A stretch of DNA of 64,000 nucleotides from Clostridia bacterium (GCA_017480115.1 JAFVBH010000080.1:1-64000); one strand, 5' to 3'; positions 35,993-43,820 are shown, counted from the first letter of the stretch. The notes: generated from the sequence alone by a model not told the origin. Numbers and translations are program-made.

Positions 35993-36579
35993 TTATGCGG
36001 TTATGACCTGCGGGTTGTTTGCGAAAAGCGCGTTTGCGATGGTTGCGGAAACGTTGTCGATAGAGACGTCGACCGGAATATCGAAGTGTGTGCGGTACAG
36101 ATCGGCGGTCGTCCATAAAAGCGCGGAAATGAAACGTAAATTTGCAGACTTGCGTTTGCCTTGAGCTGGTATTTTGCAGGAAATCCGTTGGATAACGGCT
36201 TTTCCGTCAGTGTCGTTTTCTTGTTCTTAAGAAAATTGCCCGATTTATCAGAAAGATACAGGGCGCGGTAATAGTCCCGGTCCGCATTCATGTCGGCGGC
36301 AATGGCAGTCAGCAGCGGTTTCGGATTAAGCGCCAAATAGTTCGCGCTGACTGATTGCCCATGTGAAAGGATTTTGTCCGATTCCTTGCGGACGATTGTT
36401 GCCGGTAGGTCGTCAATGTCATTATTTATAATGAGTGTAAAAGTTGCTCCTGCTGATGCCCGCCCGTTCAATTACGGAGATTACGGTAACGGTTTTTCGT
36501 ATAAAAAATTGGCAAATGCCCGTTTAATCACTGATTTTGAGGTAAGAGCGCTTTTGTATTCTGCACGTTTGCGTTCCAT
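35993..36579 (-). pseudogene. TetR/AcrR-family transcriptional regulator, broken by three frameshifts
   Basis: Read across frames on the minus strand, this is a TetR-family regulator of normal size (~195 residues). Segment 1 starts at ATG 36579 (MERKRAEYKSALTSKSVI...) and stops at TAA 36483-36481. Segment 2, in another frame, holds the helix-turn-helix (VTVISVIERAGISRS then NFYTHYK) and ends at TAA. Segment 3 (NDIDDLPATIVRKESDK to DYYRALYLSDKSG) is the longest open piece. Segment 4, again shifted, gives the C-terminus (KSANLRFISALLWTTADLY to ANALFANNPQVITA) and ends at TAA 35995-35993. A ribosome binding site (AAAAGGAAAC), a promoter and a terminator flank it. The three shifts are small indels near short A/T runs. 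Sequencing error is possible but three in one gene and none elsewhere favours decay. Confidence 0.8.
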
Positions 36580-36605
36580 ATATATGTTTCCTTTTGTGTG
36601 TATAA

Positions 36606-36639
36606 ATATTTATTTAGTGTATAAATATGTAGTTGGCAA
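36606..36639 (-). promoter_or_regulatory. Promoter and palindromic operator of the TetR pseudogene
   Basis: Minus strand: -35 TTGCCA (36639-36634), 17-bp spacer, -10 TAAATA (36616-36611). Overlapping it is ATATTTAT-N7-ATAAATAT (36606-36628), and GTGTATAAATAT occurs twice in direct repeat (36598-36609 and 36617-36628). TetR proteins typically repress their own gene through such a palindrome. Confidence 0.45.
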
Positions 36640-36841
36640 TTTTGTTGCTTTTAGATAAATTATACTGTTTTTGATGCTGTTCTACAATATTAGCCATGGA
36701 TTTTTATATAAAATTGACTTTTTGTTCAATGAAAAATTTACATATGCCGATTTTTTAAAAAAACAGCATTTGTCAGGCAGTAACCATTTTTGTACAACAA
36801 CTTTTTGAGAAGTGTATGACTTTAGCTTGGCGGTGACGATT
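36640..36841 (+). promoter_or_regulatory. AT-rich upstream region and promoter of rlmD
   Basis: About 200 bp without a gene. It contains TTGTCA (36772-36777), a 17-bp spacer and TACAAC (36795-36800), a fair sigma-A promoter, followed by GGTGA and ATG 36842. Nothing else is recognised in it. Confidence 0.4.
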
Positions 36842-38002
36842 ATGAATCAAAAAAATAAAAATATTTTCTGTGCGCACCAAAAAAAGTGCGGCGCCTGCCA
36901 GCTTCAAAATTTAAGCTATGCGGATCAGCTCATCTGGAAAATGGCGACCGTAATCAAGCTGTTGCGGTCATACGGGCGGGTATCTGAGATCATCGGTATG
37001 GATACGCCGTATTATTACCGCAACAAGGTGCAAGCGGCGTTCGGCACGACCGCGCGCGGTAAGATGATCTCCGGTATCTATAAAAGCGGCACGCATACCA
37101 TTGTCGCCACGGACAGCTGTTATCTTGAAAATCAGACTGCCGACGCGATCATTGTAACGATCCGAAAGCTGGCGGTTTCTTTCGGGTATTCGGTCTATAA
37201 CGAGGATACGCATACGGGATTTTTGCGGCATGTACTGGTGCGTACGGGCGACGTCACGGGGCAAATACTGGTGACGCTGGTTACAGGCACGCCGGTATTC
37301 CCGCGCAAGCATGATTTTATCAAGGCGCTGACCGCGCGGCACCCGGAGATCACCACCGTGGTGCAGAATATCAACAATTCGTCCACCAGTATGGTTTTGG
37401 GCGAGCGGCAGACGGTGCTGTACGGCAAGGGATATATCGAGGACGAGCTGTGCGGCTGCCGTTTTCGCATTTCCCCGAAATCTTTCTATCAGATCAACCA
37501 TACGCAGACGGAGAAGCTCTACGGTGCGGCGATCGACTTTGCCGACCTGCAGCTCGGCGAGACCGTGATCGACGCCTACTGCGGCATCGGCACCATCGGC
37601 TTGGTGGCGGCAAAAAGCGGCTGCCGCGTCATCGGCGCGGAGATCAACGGCGAGGCGGTACGGGACGCGCTGGTAAATAAAAAAATAAACGGCGCGGAAA
37701 ACGCCGTGTTTATGAAAAAGGACGCGGGGGAACTGATGCAGGAGCTGGCGGCGGAACGCGCGCAGATTGACGTTGTGTTTACCGACCCGCCCCGCAGCGG
37801 CTGCAGCCGGGAATTTCTCGCCGCGCTTTGCAAATTGCAGCCGGGCAGGGTAGTCTATATCTCCTGCAATCCCGAAACACAGGCGCGGGACTTGCGTTAC
37901 CTCACGGCTCACGGCTATAAAGTCCGCAAAATTCAGCCCGTGGATATGTTCCCCCATACCCGCCATATAGAGTGTGTGGCGCTTTTGACCCGCAGTAAAT
38001 AA
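36842..38002 (+). CDS. rlmD: 23S rRNA (uracil-C5)-methyltransferase, RlmD/RlmCD family
   Basis: 386 residues. Makes 5-methyluridine in 23S rRNA (U1939 and/or U747 type). The iron-sulfur cysteines are at the very N-terminus (FCAHQKKCGACQ), followed by RNKVQAAFG, FRISPKSFYQINHTQTEKLY, SAM motif DAYCGIGTIGL, DPPRSGC and the nucleophile Cys in YISCNPETQARDL. The usual N-terminal TRAM RNA-binding domain before the cysteines is absent. ATG 36842 follows GCGGTGACGATT; the in-frame start at 36812 would add ten residues unlike TRAM. Confidence 0.9.
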   Translation: MNQKNKNIFCAHQKKCGACQLQNLSYADQLIWKMATVIKLLRSYGRVSEIIGMDTPYYYRNKVQAAFGTTARGKMISGIYKSGTHTIVATDSCYLENQTADAIIVTIRKLAVSFGYSVYNEDTHTGFLRHVLVRTGDVTGQILVTLVTGTPVFPRKHDFIKALTARHPEITTVVQNINNSSTSMVLGERQTVLYGKGYIEDELCGCRFRISPKSFYQINHTQTEKLYGAAIDFADLQLGETVIDAYCGIGTIGLVAAKSGCRVIGAEINGEAVRDALVNKKINGAENAVFMKKDAGELMQELAAERAQIDVVFTDPPRSGCSREFLAALCKLQPGRVVYISCNPETQARDLRYLTAHGYKVRKIQPVDMFPHTRHIECVALLTRSK

Positions 38003-38080
38003 GGATTTTTAAGGTTTTTCACCACCCGAAACAGACGATTGTTTGATCTGCAATAATTTTCAGCGCTGAGGAGCGTGTGA

Positions 38081-38662
38081 ATGAAACAAAATTTAGCAAA
38101 AGCGGCAGGCGTCTATGCCGCGGGGGCGATCATTTTTTCCGCCCTTATTCTTTCCGCGTATCTTGCGGAGGTCGCCCTCGGCATGACAGAACGGGGGTTG
38201 CCGGAGACCGCGGTCAAGCTTGGGCTTATGCTCGCCGTGGGAAGCTATCTTGTAAAGCGCAAGGCGCTGCATGAGAAGCGGGGAAATTGGCAATATGTCT
38301 TACTCGGTCTTCTCCCGGCGGCAGCCTTGCTGATCCTGCGCATTGCGACGGGATTCCATGTAAAAAACGTCTTTGACGTGATCGGCATTTTTACAACGGC
38401 AGCGTCTGAGGAACTGTACTACCGCGCATTCGGTACGTATATATTCTCGAAATGCGGGCAGATCAATTGCGGCAGACTGGCGCTGATGGCGGCAATTTTT
38501 GCGCTGGCGCATCTTGTGAACGCCGTTCTTGATCCGGTCGGCGCGCTTGTCACCGTGTCGATCGCGCTGGCGCTGGGGACGCTCCTGCAAATCGTGTATC
38601 TGAAAACAAACAGCCTTGCCGCCGTGATCCTGCTGCATTTTGCTGTAAATATGTTGGGATAA
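38081..38662 (+). CDS. CPBP-family intramembrane metalloprotease
   Basis: 193 residues, about five or six membrane spans. The three CPBP (Abi/CAAX protease-like) motifs are present: EELYYRAFGTYIF with the double Glu and Arg, FALAHLVNAV with His, and LLHFAVNML with His. Such proteins cleave within the membrane; bacterial roles include bacteriocin immunity and prenyl-protein-like processing, and none can be assigned here. GAGGAGCG precedes ATG. A strong terminator follows. Confidence 0.88.
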   Translation: MKQNLAKAAGVYAAGAIIFSALILSAYLAEVALGMTERGLPETAVKLGLMLAVGSYLVKRKALHEKRGNWQYVLLGLLPAAALLILRIATGFHVKNVFDVIGIFTTAASEELYYRAFGTYIFSKCGQINCGRLALMAAIFALAHLVNAVLDPVGALVTVSIALALGTLLQIVYLKTNSLAAVILLHFAVNMLG

Positions 38663-38664
38663 AC

Positions 38665-38699
38665 AAATCCGCATTGCCGTATTGACAATGCGGATTTTT
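38665..38699 (+). terminator. Intrinsic terminator after the CPBP gene
   Basis: Perfect 12-bp stem AAATCCGCATTG (38665-38676) with CAATGCGGATTT (38686-38697) and a T-run. It lies between convergent genes and may also serve the minus-strand lipase. Confidence 0.85.
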
Positions 38700-38735
38700 A
38701 CCGTTGATATTGCTGTATCGACGCTTGACGCGCTG

Positions 38736-39677
38736 TTATTTTTTGGATTCCATCCAGTCGTACAGCTCTGCAAAGACCTTATCGCTGTCGGTCTCGTTGA
38801 GAATCTCATGGCGGTCGCCCTCAAACAGGCGGAGCGTCACGTCCTCGATGCCGGCGGCTTTGAACAGATCATACGCCTGCTGCACGCCTTTGCCGTGGTT
38901 GCCGACGGGGTCTTTATCGCCCGAGGCGAACAGAATGGGAATGTTTTTCGGGATTTTCGCCACGTTTGCCGCAGAACCGTCGTATTTTACGGCGGACAAC
39001 AGACCGATGTATCCGTTCAGGGAAAACAGATAGGTGCATTTCGGATCGTTGTAGTATTTCTTTACAAACGCCTCGTTTTTCGTCAACCAGCTGTTGGCGG
39101 CGTCCTGTCCGGTCAAATCGTACATTTTATAGGGGGCGCCGAAGGTCAGCTTGACCATGATCGGCGCGCGGTAATCCCTGCCCTTGAGCTTCGCCAGCGT
39201 TTTTGCGACGACCAGACCCATGGCGGCGGCAGGCTCCGTGCCGGTACCCATGACGATCGCGCCGTTTACGCCCTGCAACTGCGCGCCCTTGACGGACAGA
39301 TATTTTCTGAGCATGTACGAGCCCATGCTGTGTCCGAGAATGTAGTACGGAACGTCCGGATATTCCTCCTTGACGTGCTTGTAGTTGGTGAACATATCCG
39401 CCACCATCACGTCGCTGGGATCGTCCGCATGCATGATGCCCCATTCCTCCGGCGAGGATACGGAATCGCCGTGCCCGATGTGGTCGTGCCCGAATACTGC
39501 GTAGCCTTTCGTTGTCAGGAACTCAGCAAAGGGCGTGTAGCGTTCGATATATTCGACCATGCCGTGAACGATCTGCAGAACTGCGCGCACATTGCCGTCG
39601 ACGGGCAGCCAGCGCACCGCGTGAATTGCAGATACGCCATCCGCAGACGCAAAGGTGTAGTTTGTTTTGATTGCCAT
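38736..39677 (-). CDS. Alpha/beta hydrolase, lysophospholipase/monoacylglycerol lipase type
   Basis: 313 residues of the serine aminopeptidase S33 (Hydrolase_4) group. LQIVHGMVEYIERYTPFAEFLTTKGYAVFGHDHIGHGDS gives the oxyanion region. The nucleophile is in LGHSMGSY, the acid in ASGDKDPVG and the histidine in EGDRHEIL. Probably hydrolyses monoacylglycerols or lysophospholipids. No signal peptide, so cytoplasmic. ATG 39677 is set by AGGAGG upstream; the longer reading to 39725 crosses the promoter. Confidence 0.9.
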   Translation of the reverse strand: MAIKTNYTFASADGVSAIHAVRWLPVDGNVRAVLQIVHGMVEYIERYTPFAEFLTTKGYAVFGHDHIGHGDSVSSPEEWGIMHADDPSDVMVADMFTNYKHVKEEYPDVPYYILGHSMGSYMLRKYLSVKGAQLQGVNGAIVMGTGTEPAAAMGLVVAKTLAKLKGRDYRAPIMVKLTFGAPYKMYDLTGQDAANSWLTKNEAFVKKYYNDPKCTYLFSLNGYIGLLSAVKYDGSAANVAKIPKNIPILFASGDKDPVGNHGKGVQQAYDLFKAAGIEDVTLRLFEGDRHEILNETDSDKVFAELYDWMESKK

Positions 39678-39713
39678 AAAACAGCCTCCTGTCGGTAAAT
39701 ATTGTACAGTATC

Positions 39714-39741
39714 AGTGTAACACATTGTATTTTTTTGTCAA
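39714..39741 (-). promoter_or_regulatory. Sigma-A promoter for the lysophospholipase gene
   Basis: Minus strand: TTGACA (39741-39736), 16-bp spacer, TACACT (39719-39714). The TACAGTATCAGTGTA sequence around the -10 is partly symmetric and might bind a regulator. Confidence 0.6.
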
Positions 39742-39797
39742 GGTCGTTTATCTTTTCCCGGCATATGGACTTTTTGGAATAGATGCGGTATAATACA

Positions 39798-40300
39798 TTC
39801 AGATTTACCGGCTTTGCTGATAAATCTGAATTTAGGTAAAAAGGTAGGAGGGAAGAGGCAGGCGGTTCGGAAATCGCTGCGCGATTTGGATTTCAGAACG
39901 AATTGGCGGAAACGGGTAGCACGGCGCATCGCGCCGTTTAAATTCTGCAACGACGGATTAACTTTTTGAGAGAATATTATTTCCCTCGTTGCGGAATTTT
40001 TATGATGGGGCGCGTCAGCGCCCACCGTATAGAAGGATGGGAAGATCAGCATGCTTTTCCCGATTTTGGAATATGGTTAAGCCCTGCGGGCATTAATTAG
40101 AAAATCATACGGCAAAGGAAAAATTGTGCCTTTTCCCAATGTCACGATTTTGCCGTATGATTAAACGGCGCAGTGCGCCGTGCTACCTGTTACTGGTAAT
40201 CGGTTCTATAAATCCAACCGCGAAGCGGCTTCCAAAACTCCTCTCTTCTCTCTCCTGACTCCTCACTTGATTTATCAGCTGCGCCGATAAATCAAAATTT
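39798..40300. repeat. Modular palindromic repeat element, copy B (carries a nested cassette)
   Basis: Same frame as copies A and C: outer hairpin (TTCAGATTTA...TAAATCTGAA, 39798-39830), arm AAATCGCTGCGCGATTT (39871-39887), GGATTT, a cassette, AAATCC, arm AACCGCGAAGCGGCTT (40216-40231), a CT-rich spacer, and an outer hairpin (TTGATTTATC...GATAAATCAA, 40267-40295). The cassette differs from A and C (see the nested element). No gene is seen in this 500-bp stretch; the minus-strand open frame over it matches no family. Confidence 0.78.
39917..40185. mobile_element. Nested MITE-like element inside copy B
   Basis: 269 bp bounded by 23-bp inverted repeats TAGCACGGCGCATCGCGCCG + TTT (39917-39939) and its complement at 40163-40185, identical at 21 of 23 positions and each itself a small hairpin. 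Inside are two further inverted pairs: AAATTCTGCAACGA (39940-39953) with TCGTTGCGGAATTT (39986-39999), and AATCATACGGCAAA (40103-40116) with TTTGCCGTATGATT (40149-40162). No coding frame. Looks like successive insertion of palindromic non-autonomous elements. Confidence 0.6.
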
Positions 40301-40320
40301 GTAAAGTAAGGAGCATTCTC

Positions 40321-40938
40321 ATGAACGTATTACTTCTCAACGGCAGCCCTCATGCAAAGGGCAATACGGCGGTCGCGCTTCATGAAATGGAGCAGATCTT
40401 TGCGCGGGAGGGAATTGCATACGAGACCGTTCTTGTGGGCAACAAGGATATTCGCGGCTGTATTGCCTGCGGACACTGCTACGACCACGACAAATGCGTG
40501 TTCAACGATCTTGTGAACGTGCTTGCGCCGAAATTCGCGGCGGCGGACGGATTGGTAATCGCCACGCCGGTGTATTACGCATCGGCAAACGCCACGCTGA
40601 TCGCGCTGCTGGATCGGTTGTTTTACAGCACCGCTTTCGACAAGACCATGAAGGTGGGCGCAAGCGTCGCCGTCGCCAGACGCGGCGGGTGTTCCGCGAC
40701 CTTTGATGAGCTGAATAAATTTTTCACCATCAGCGGCATGCCCGTGGCGTCCAGCCAGTATTGGAACAGCGTTCACGGCAGAGCGCCCGGCGAAGCCGCG
40801 CAGGACGCGGAGGGCTTGCAGACCATGCGCACCCTCGCGCGGAATATGGTGTTTTTGATGAAAAGCATTGCCCTCGGCAAAGAAAGCTTCGGTCTGCCCG
40901 AACGGGAAACATGGCAGCCGACGCACTTTATAAGATAA
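40321..40938 (+). CDS. Flavodoxin-fold NAD(P)H-dependent FMN reductase
   Basis: 205 residues. FMN-binding loop NGSPHAKGNTAVAL near the N-terminus, then GCIACGHCYDHDKCVFND with the two-Cys pattern common in this iron-sulfur-flavoprotein-like group, and TPVYYASANATLIALLDR. Belongs to the NADPH-dependent FMN reductase/flavodoxin_2-like family; the electron acceptor is unknown. AAGGAG precedes ATG by 8 bases. It is bracketed by repeat copies B (ends 20 bp upstream) and C (starts at its stop codon). Confidence 0.87.
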   Translation: MNVLLLNGSPHAKGNTAVALHEMEQIFAREGIAYETVLVGNKDIRGCIACGHCYDHDKCVFNDLVNVLAPKFAAADGLVIATPVYYASANATLIALLDRLFYSTAFDKTMKVGASVAVARRGGCSATFDELNKFFTISGMPVASSQYWNSVHGRAPGEAAQDAEGLQTMRTLARNMVFLMKSIALGKESFGLPERETWQPTHFIR

Positions 40939-41219
40939 CTTCCGATTTATCGGCTTCGCCGATAAATCGGAAGTTCGGTAGAAGGTTGGAAGTTCGGAAA
41001 TCGCTGCGCGATTTGGATTTATAAATTAAAATATCGGACTTCGCTTGTAGTCCGCCGGGTTACGTGCAAAATCAACGGATGCCCAGTGGGCATCCCTACA
41101 AGATTGTGAGCCCATCTTTTTGCAAATCCAACCGCGAAGCGGTTCCACAATCAATCATCATTCACTATTTATTATTCATTAAATTCTGATTGATCGGCAA
41201 AGCCGATCAATCAGAATTT
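40938..41219. repeat. Modular palindromic repeat element, copy C (complete)
   Basis: A full copy: perfect 17-bp outer hairpin (40938-40974), spacer, arm AAATCGCTGCGCGATTT (40998-41014), GGATTTATA, cassette with core from CTTGTAG (41044-41050) to CTACAAG (41096-41102), AAATCC, arm AACCGCGAAGCGGTT (41130-41144), the ATTCATTATTCATT tract, and an 18-bp outer hairpin (41181-41219). The right third is nearly identical to copy A, but the inner cassette is the reverse complement of that in A. Its left end overlaps the last base of the flavin reductase stop codon. Confidence 0.8.
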
Positions 41220-41232
41220 GCGGAACAACGAT

Positions 41233-41925
41233 ATGAAAAATTTGATTTGTACGCCCATCGCCGTCATTCACAATGATTTCAAAGAAAAGTTCGGTCTGCC
41301 GCGGCAGAGTGGGCTTTCGGTGCATTTGCTCTCCGAAATTATTATGGAGCCGCCGTACCGCAATCCCGACGCGTTTCGCGGAATTGAAGATTTTGAGCGG
41401 CTGTGGCTGCTTTGGGAGTTTTCCGAAGCAAAAAAAGCGGACGGCTGGTCGCCTACGGTGCGTCCGCCGAGACTTGGCGGCAATCAGCGCATGGGGGTGT
41501 TCGCCACCCGTTCTCCGTTTCGCCCCAACGCCATCGGGCTTACCTGCGTAAAACTGGAAAAATTTGAAATAACCGAGAAATACGGCCCCGTTCTTACAGT
41601 CTCCGGCGCGGATCTGATGGACGGCACGCCGATTCTGGACATCAAGCCCTACCTGCCGTATGCGGACAGTTATCCCGACGCGGCGGCGGGCTTTACCGCG
41701 CAGATTCCCAAGCCGACGCTGCAGATCGTATGGCGCGCGGCAGTTCCGCCGGATATGACCCCGGCGCAGCGGCTGGCGCTGGAGGAGGCGCTTGCCGACG
41801 ATCCGCGCCCCGCTTATCAGAATGATCCCGTCCGCGTTTACGGTATGGCGTACGGCAGCTGGAACGTAAAGTTTGTGATCGACGGCGCCGTGGCGACGGT
41901 CTGTGAAATTTCGGAAATGAAGTGA
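41233..41925 (+). CDS. trmO: tRNA (N6-threonylcarbamoyl-adenosine-37 N6)-methyltransferase TrmO
   Basis: 230 residues of the TsaA/YaeB (TrmO) family, which adds a methyl group to t6A37 of tRNA-Thr. The signature GVFATRSPFRPNAIGLTCVKL and the LDIKPYLPYADSYPDA segment are clear; the C-terminal part (TPAQRLALEEALADDPRP) is the domain found in the longer form. The ATG lies 14 bp after repeat copy C and has no evident ribosome binding site, so the repeat may have altered its leader. Confidence 0.9.
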   Translation: MKNLICTPIAVIHNDFKEKFGLPRQSGLSVHLLSEIIMEPPYRNPDAFRGIEDFERLWLLWEFSEAKKADGWSPTVRPPRLGGNQRMGVFATRSPFRPNAIGLTCVKLEKFEITEKYGPVLTVSGADLMDGTPILDIKPYLPYADSYPDAAAGFTAQIPKPTLQIVWRAAVPPDMTPAQRLALEEALADDPRPAYQNDPVRVYGMAYGSWNVKFVIDGAVATVCEISEMK

Positions 41926-41934
41926 GGGTTGTAT

Positions 41935-42744
41935 ATGGCAGATGTACGGTATGACGTCAAAGACATCGGCGACGGTTCCTATCTCATCAGCGAAAAGTTC
42001 AGTACCATGTATATTATCTGCGGCAGCGAGCGCGCATTGCTGATCGATTGCGGTCTGGGCGCGGGGGATTACAAGGCGCTTGCGGAAGAATTAACCCGTG
42101 GGCTGCCTTATGATCTCGTTGCGACTCATGCCCATGTGGATCATATCGGCGGCAGAGGGCAGTTTCACGATATGTATATTTCTGCGTTTGAGAGCCGTCA
42201 TATCAAGGACTGCGGCGTGCGGCAGCGTCGCCGCTGGCTGGCGGAAAAGAAGCTGCGGGGCAAGGCGGCAAAGGATTTGCGTATCAGGGCGTTTGCCGGT
42301 GAACCAAGGGTACATATCATCGGCGAGGGGGATACGTTTGATTTGGGCGGCGGTCGTGTGATCGAGGTGTTGGCAACGCCGGGACATACCGAGGGGTCGA
42401 TCAGCCTGTACGACAACACGTATAAAACGCTGTTTGTCGGTGATGTGATCAGCTCATATTTGTATATGTGGTTGAAGACCTCGACGACCATTGACCGCGC
42501 GATCGAAACGATGCGGCGCATCAATGAGATTGATTTTTCAGTCATGTGGGCGTCGCACCATTGGAAACCTTTTGACCGCGCAAGGTTTGCGGGCGTTGCA
42601 AAGACCGCTGCGCTGCTGGCAAAGAAAAAGAATTCTTTTTTTCCTTTTGTCAGACGGTTTGCGCATAACGGCAACCAAATCTTTTACCGGGCAAATAATA
42701 TCCACGCCCGCGCTGTCCGTGCAAAAAATATCGAGAAGCATTGA
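41935..42744 (+). CDS. MBL-fold metallo-hydrolase
   Basis: 269 residues of the metallo-beta-lactamase superfamily. Metal motif THAHVDHIGG (HxHxDH), later TPGHTEGSI, GDVIS and SHHW supply the other ligands. A glyoxalase II-like generic hydrolase; the substrate is not deducible. ATG 41935 with GAGGG upstream; it follows trmO by 9 bp, so likely the same transcript. The -35 of the next gene overlaps its stop. Confidence 0.87.
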   Translation: MADVRYDVKDIGDGSYLISEKFSTMYIICGSERALLIDCGLGAGDYKALAEELTRGLPYDLVATHAHVDHIGGRGQFHDMYISAFESRHIKDCGVRQRRRWLAEKKLRGKAAKDLRIRAFAGEPRVHIIGEGDTFDLGGGRVIEVLATPGHTEGSISLYDNTYKTLFVGDVISSYLYMWLKTSTTIDRAIETMRRINEIDFSVMWASHHWKPFDRARFAGVAKTAALLAKKKNSFFPFVRRFAHNGNQIFYRANNIHARAVRAKNIEKH

Positions 42745-42769
42745 CTTGGCGCCATTTTTTTCTTATTAT
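42741..42769 (+). promoter_or_regulatory. Sigma-A promoter for the metallophosphoesterase lipoprotein
   Basis: TTGACT (42741-42746), 17-bp spacer, TATTAT (42764-42769), overlapping the previous stop codon. A second TATAAT starts just after it. Confidence 0.65.
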
Positions 42770-42799
42770 AATATTAGATTTCTTCGGAAGGGAACAGAT

Positions 42800-43807
42800 A
42801 TGAAGCTTTTTATGCAATTGATCGCTGTTTTATCCGTGTTTGCAGTATGTCTCGGCTTTGCAGGCTGCAAAAAGACGGAAAACGATTCCCCCCACAGCTA
42901 TGACGAGGTGTATACTGTCGGCGACGCCGCGCTGGACGTAAACGCTGACGGTGCCTTTACCATATTGAAGCTCAATGATACCCACCTGTTCAACGGTACG
43001 AATGCCGACGATCTGCGCACACTTGCGGATATTCGGGCTGTGCTGGAAAAAACGCCTTGCGACCTGATTGTGATCGCAGGAGATATGGTAGAGGGTAAGA
43101 GTATCAAACACGGCTATGATAAGTACGGTGCAGCCGGACTGCTTGGGGCGCTGCTTGAAGAGTTTAACACGCCGTGGACCTTTGCGCCCGGCAATAACGA
43201 CGGTGAGCGCGGCGGCACGAAGCAGGAGCTGATCGCGTTCATGATGCAGTATCCGCATTTTCTTTACGGCAACGCGCGGGATATCACCGGCACGATGCAG
43301 TTTTTTATTGACCTGAAGAAAGACGGCGAGACCGTGCATGCCGTTGCAATCATCGATTCTCTGGAACGCAATTCCAAGGGAAAGTACGACTTTATGAAAG
43401 CAGATCAGATTGCGTGGCTTGTAGCGGGCGCGAACGAAAGGGCAGTGCCCACCAGCGTATTTTTTCATATGCCGACGCCCGCGTTTAAGGCGGCATATGA
43501 AAACGGCGAGGCTTTCCCCGGTTTCCCGTTCGGCGATGAATATCCGGTGGATAATATCGAGGGCAACCGTCTGTTTGACGATATGACCGCCGACTGCGCG
43601 TACATTACGTTACTGTCCTGCGCCCATGTGCACAGCGATAATATGGCGTATCTTTATGGCGGCAGATGGTACCAGCTGTCGAGTCTGGGCGGCTACGGCG
43701 CGATCGGTTCCGACAACTATGCGCCGTCTTACACCGTCACCGTGATCGATACGAATGCGGTCGCCGTGCGTGATATGTATACGTTCTCTAAGGTTTCGGC
43801 AGAATAA
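42800..43807 (+). CDS. Calcineurin-like metallophosphoesterase lipoprotein
   Basis: 335 residues. Signal peptide with lipobox GFAGC predicts a surface lipoprotein. The metallophosphatase motifs are in order: LNDTHLF, AGDMVEG, PGNNDGE, and the paired His in FFHMP and SCAHVHSD. Likely a purple-acid-phosphatase or phosphodiesterase-like enzyme on the outer face; the substrate is unknown. GGAAGGGAAC precedes ATG 42800. The longer reading from 42491 would run through the previous gene. Confidence 0.88.
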   Translation: MKLFMQLIAVLSVFAVCLGFAGCKKTENDSPHSYDEVYTVGDAALDVNADGAFTILKLNDTHLFNGTNADDLRTLADIRAVLEKTPCDLIVIAGDMVEGKSIKHGYDKYGAAGLLGALLEEFNTPWTFAPGNNDGERGGTKQELIAFMMQYPHFLYGNARDITGTMQFFIDLKKDGETVHAVAIIDSLERNSKGKYDFMKADQIAWLVAGANERAVPTSVFFHMPTPAFKAAYENGEAFPGFPFGDEYPVDNIEGNRLFDDMTADCAYITLLSCAHVHSDNMAYLYGGRWYQLSSLGGYGAIGSDNYAPSYTVTVIDTNAVAVRDMYTFSKVSAE

Positions 43808-43820
43808 AGGAGCGATTCTT

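Noticed and set aside
36001..36471. 156-residue minus-strand protein as an intact gene
   Set aside because: Both ends read as other frames of a TetR regulator; only the middle is genuine, so it is part of a pseudogene.
39738..40052. 104-residue minus-strand frame over repeat copy B
   Set aside because: Crosses several inverted repeats and the lipase promoter; no family and no ribosome binding site.
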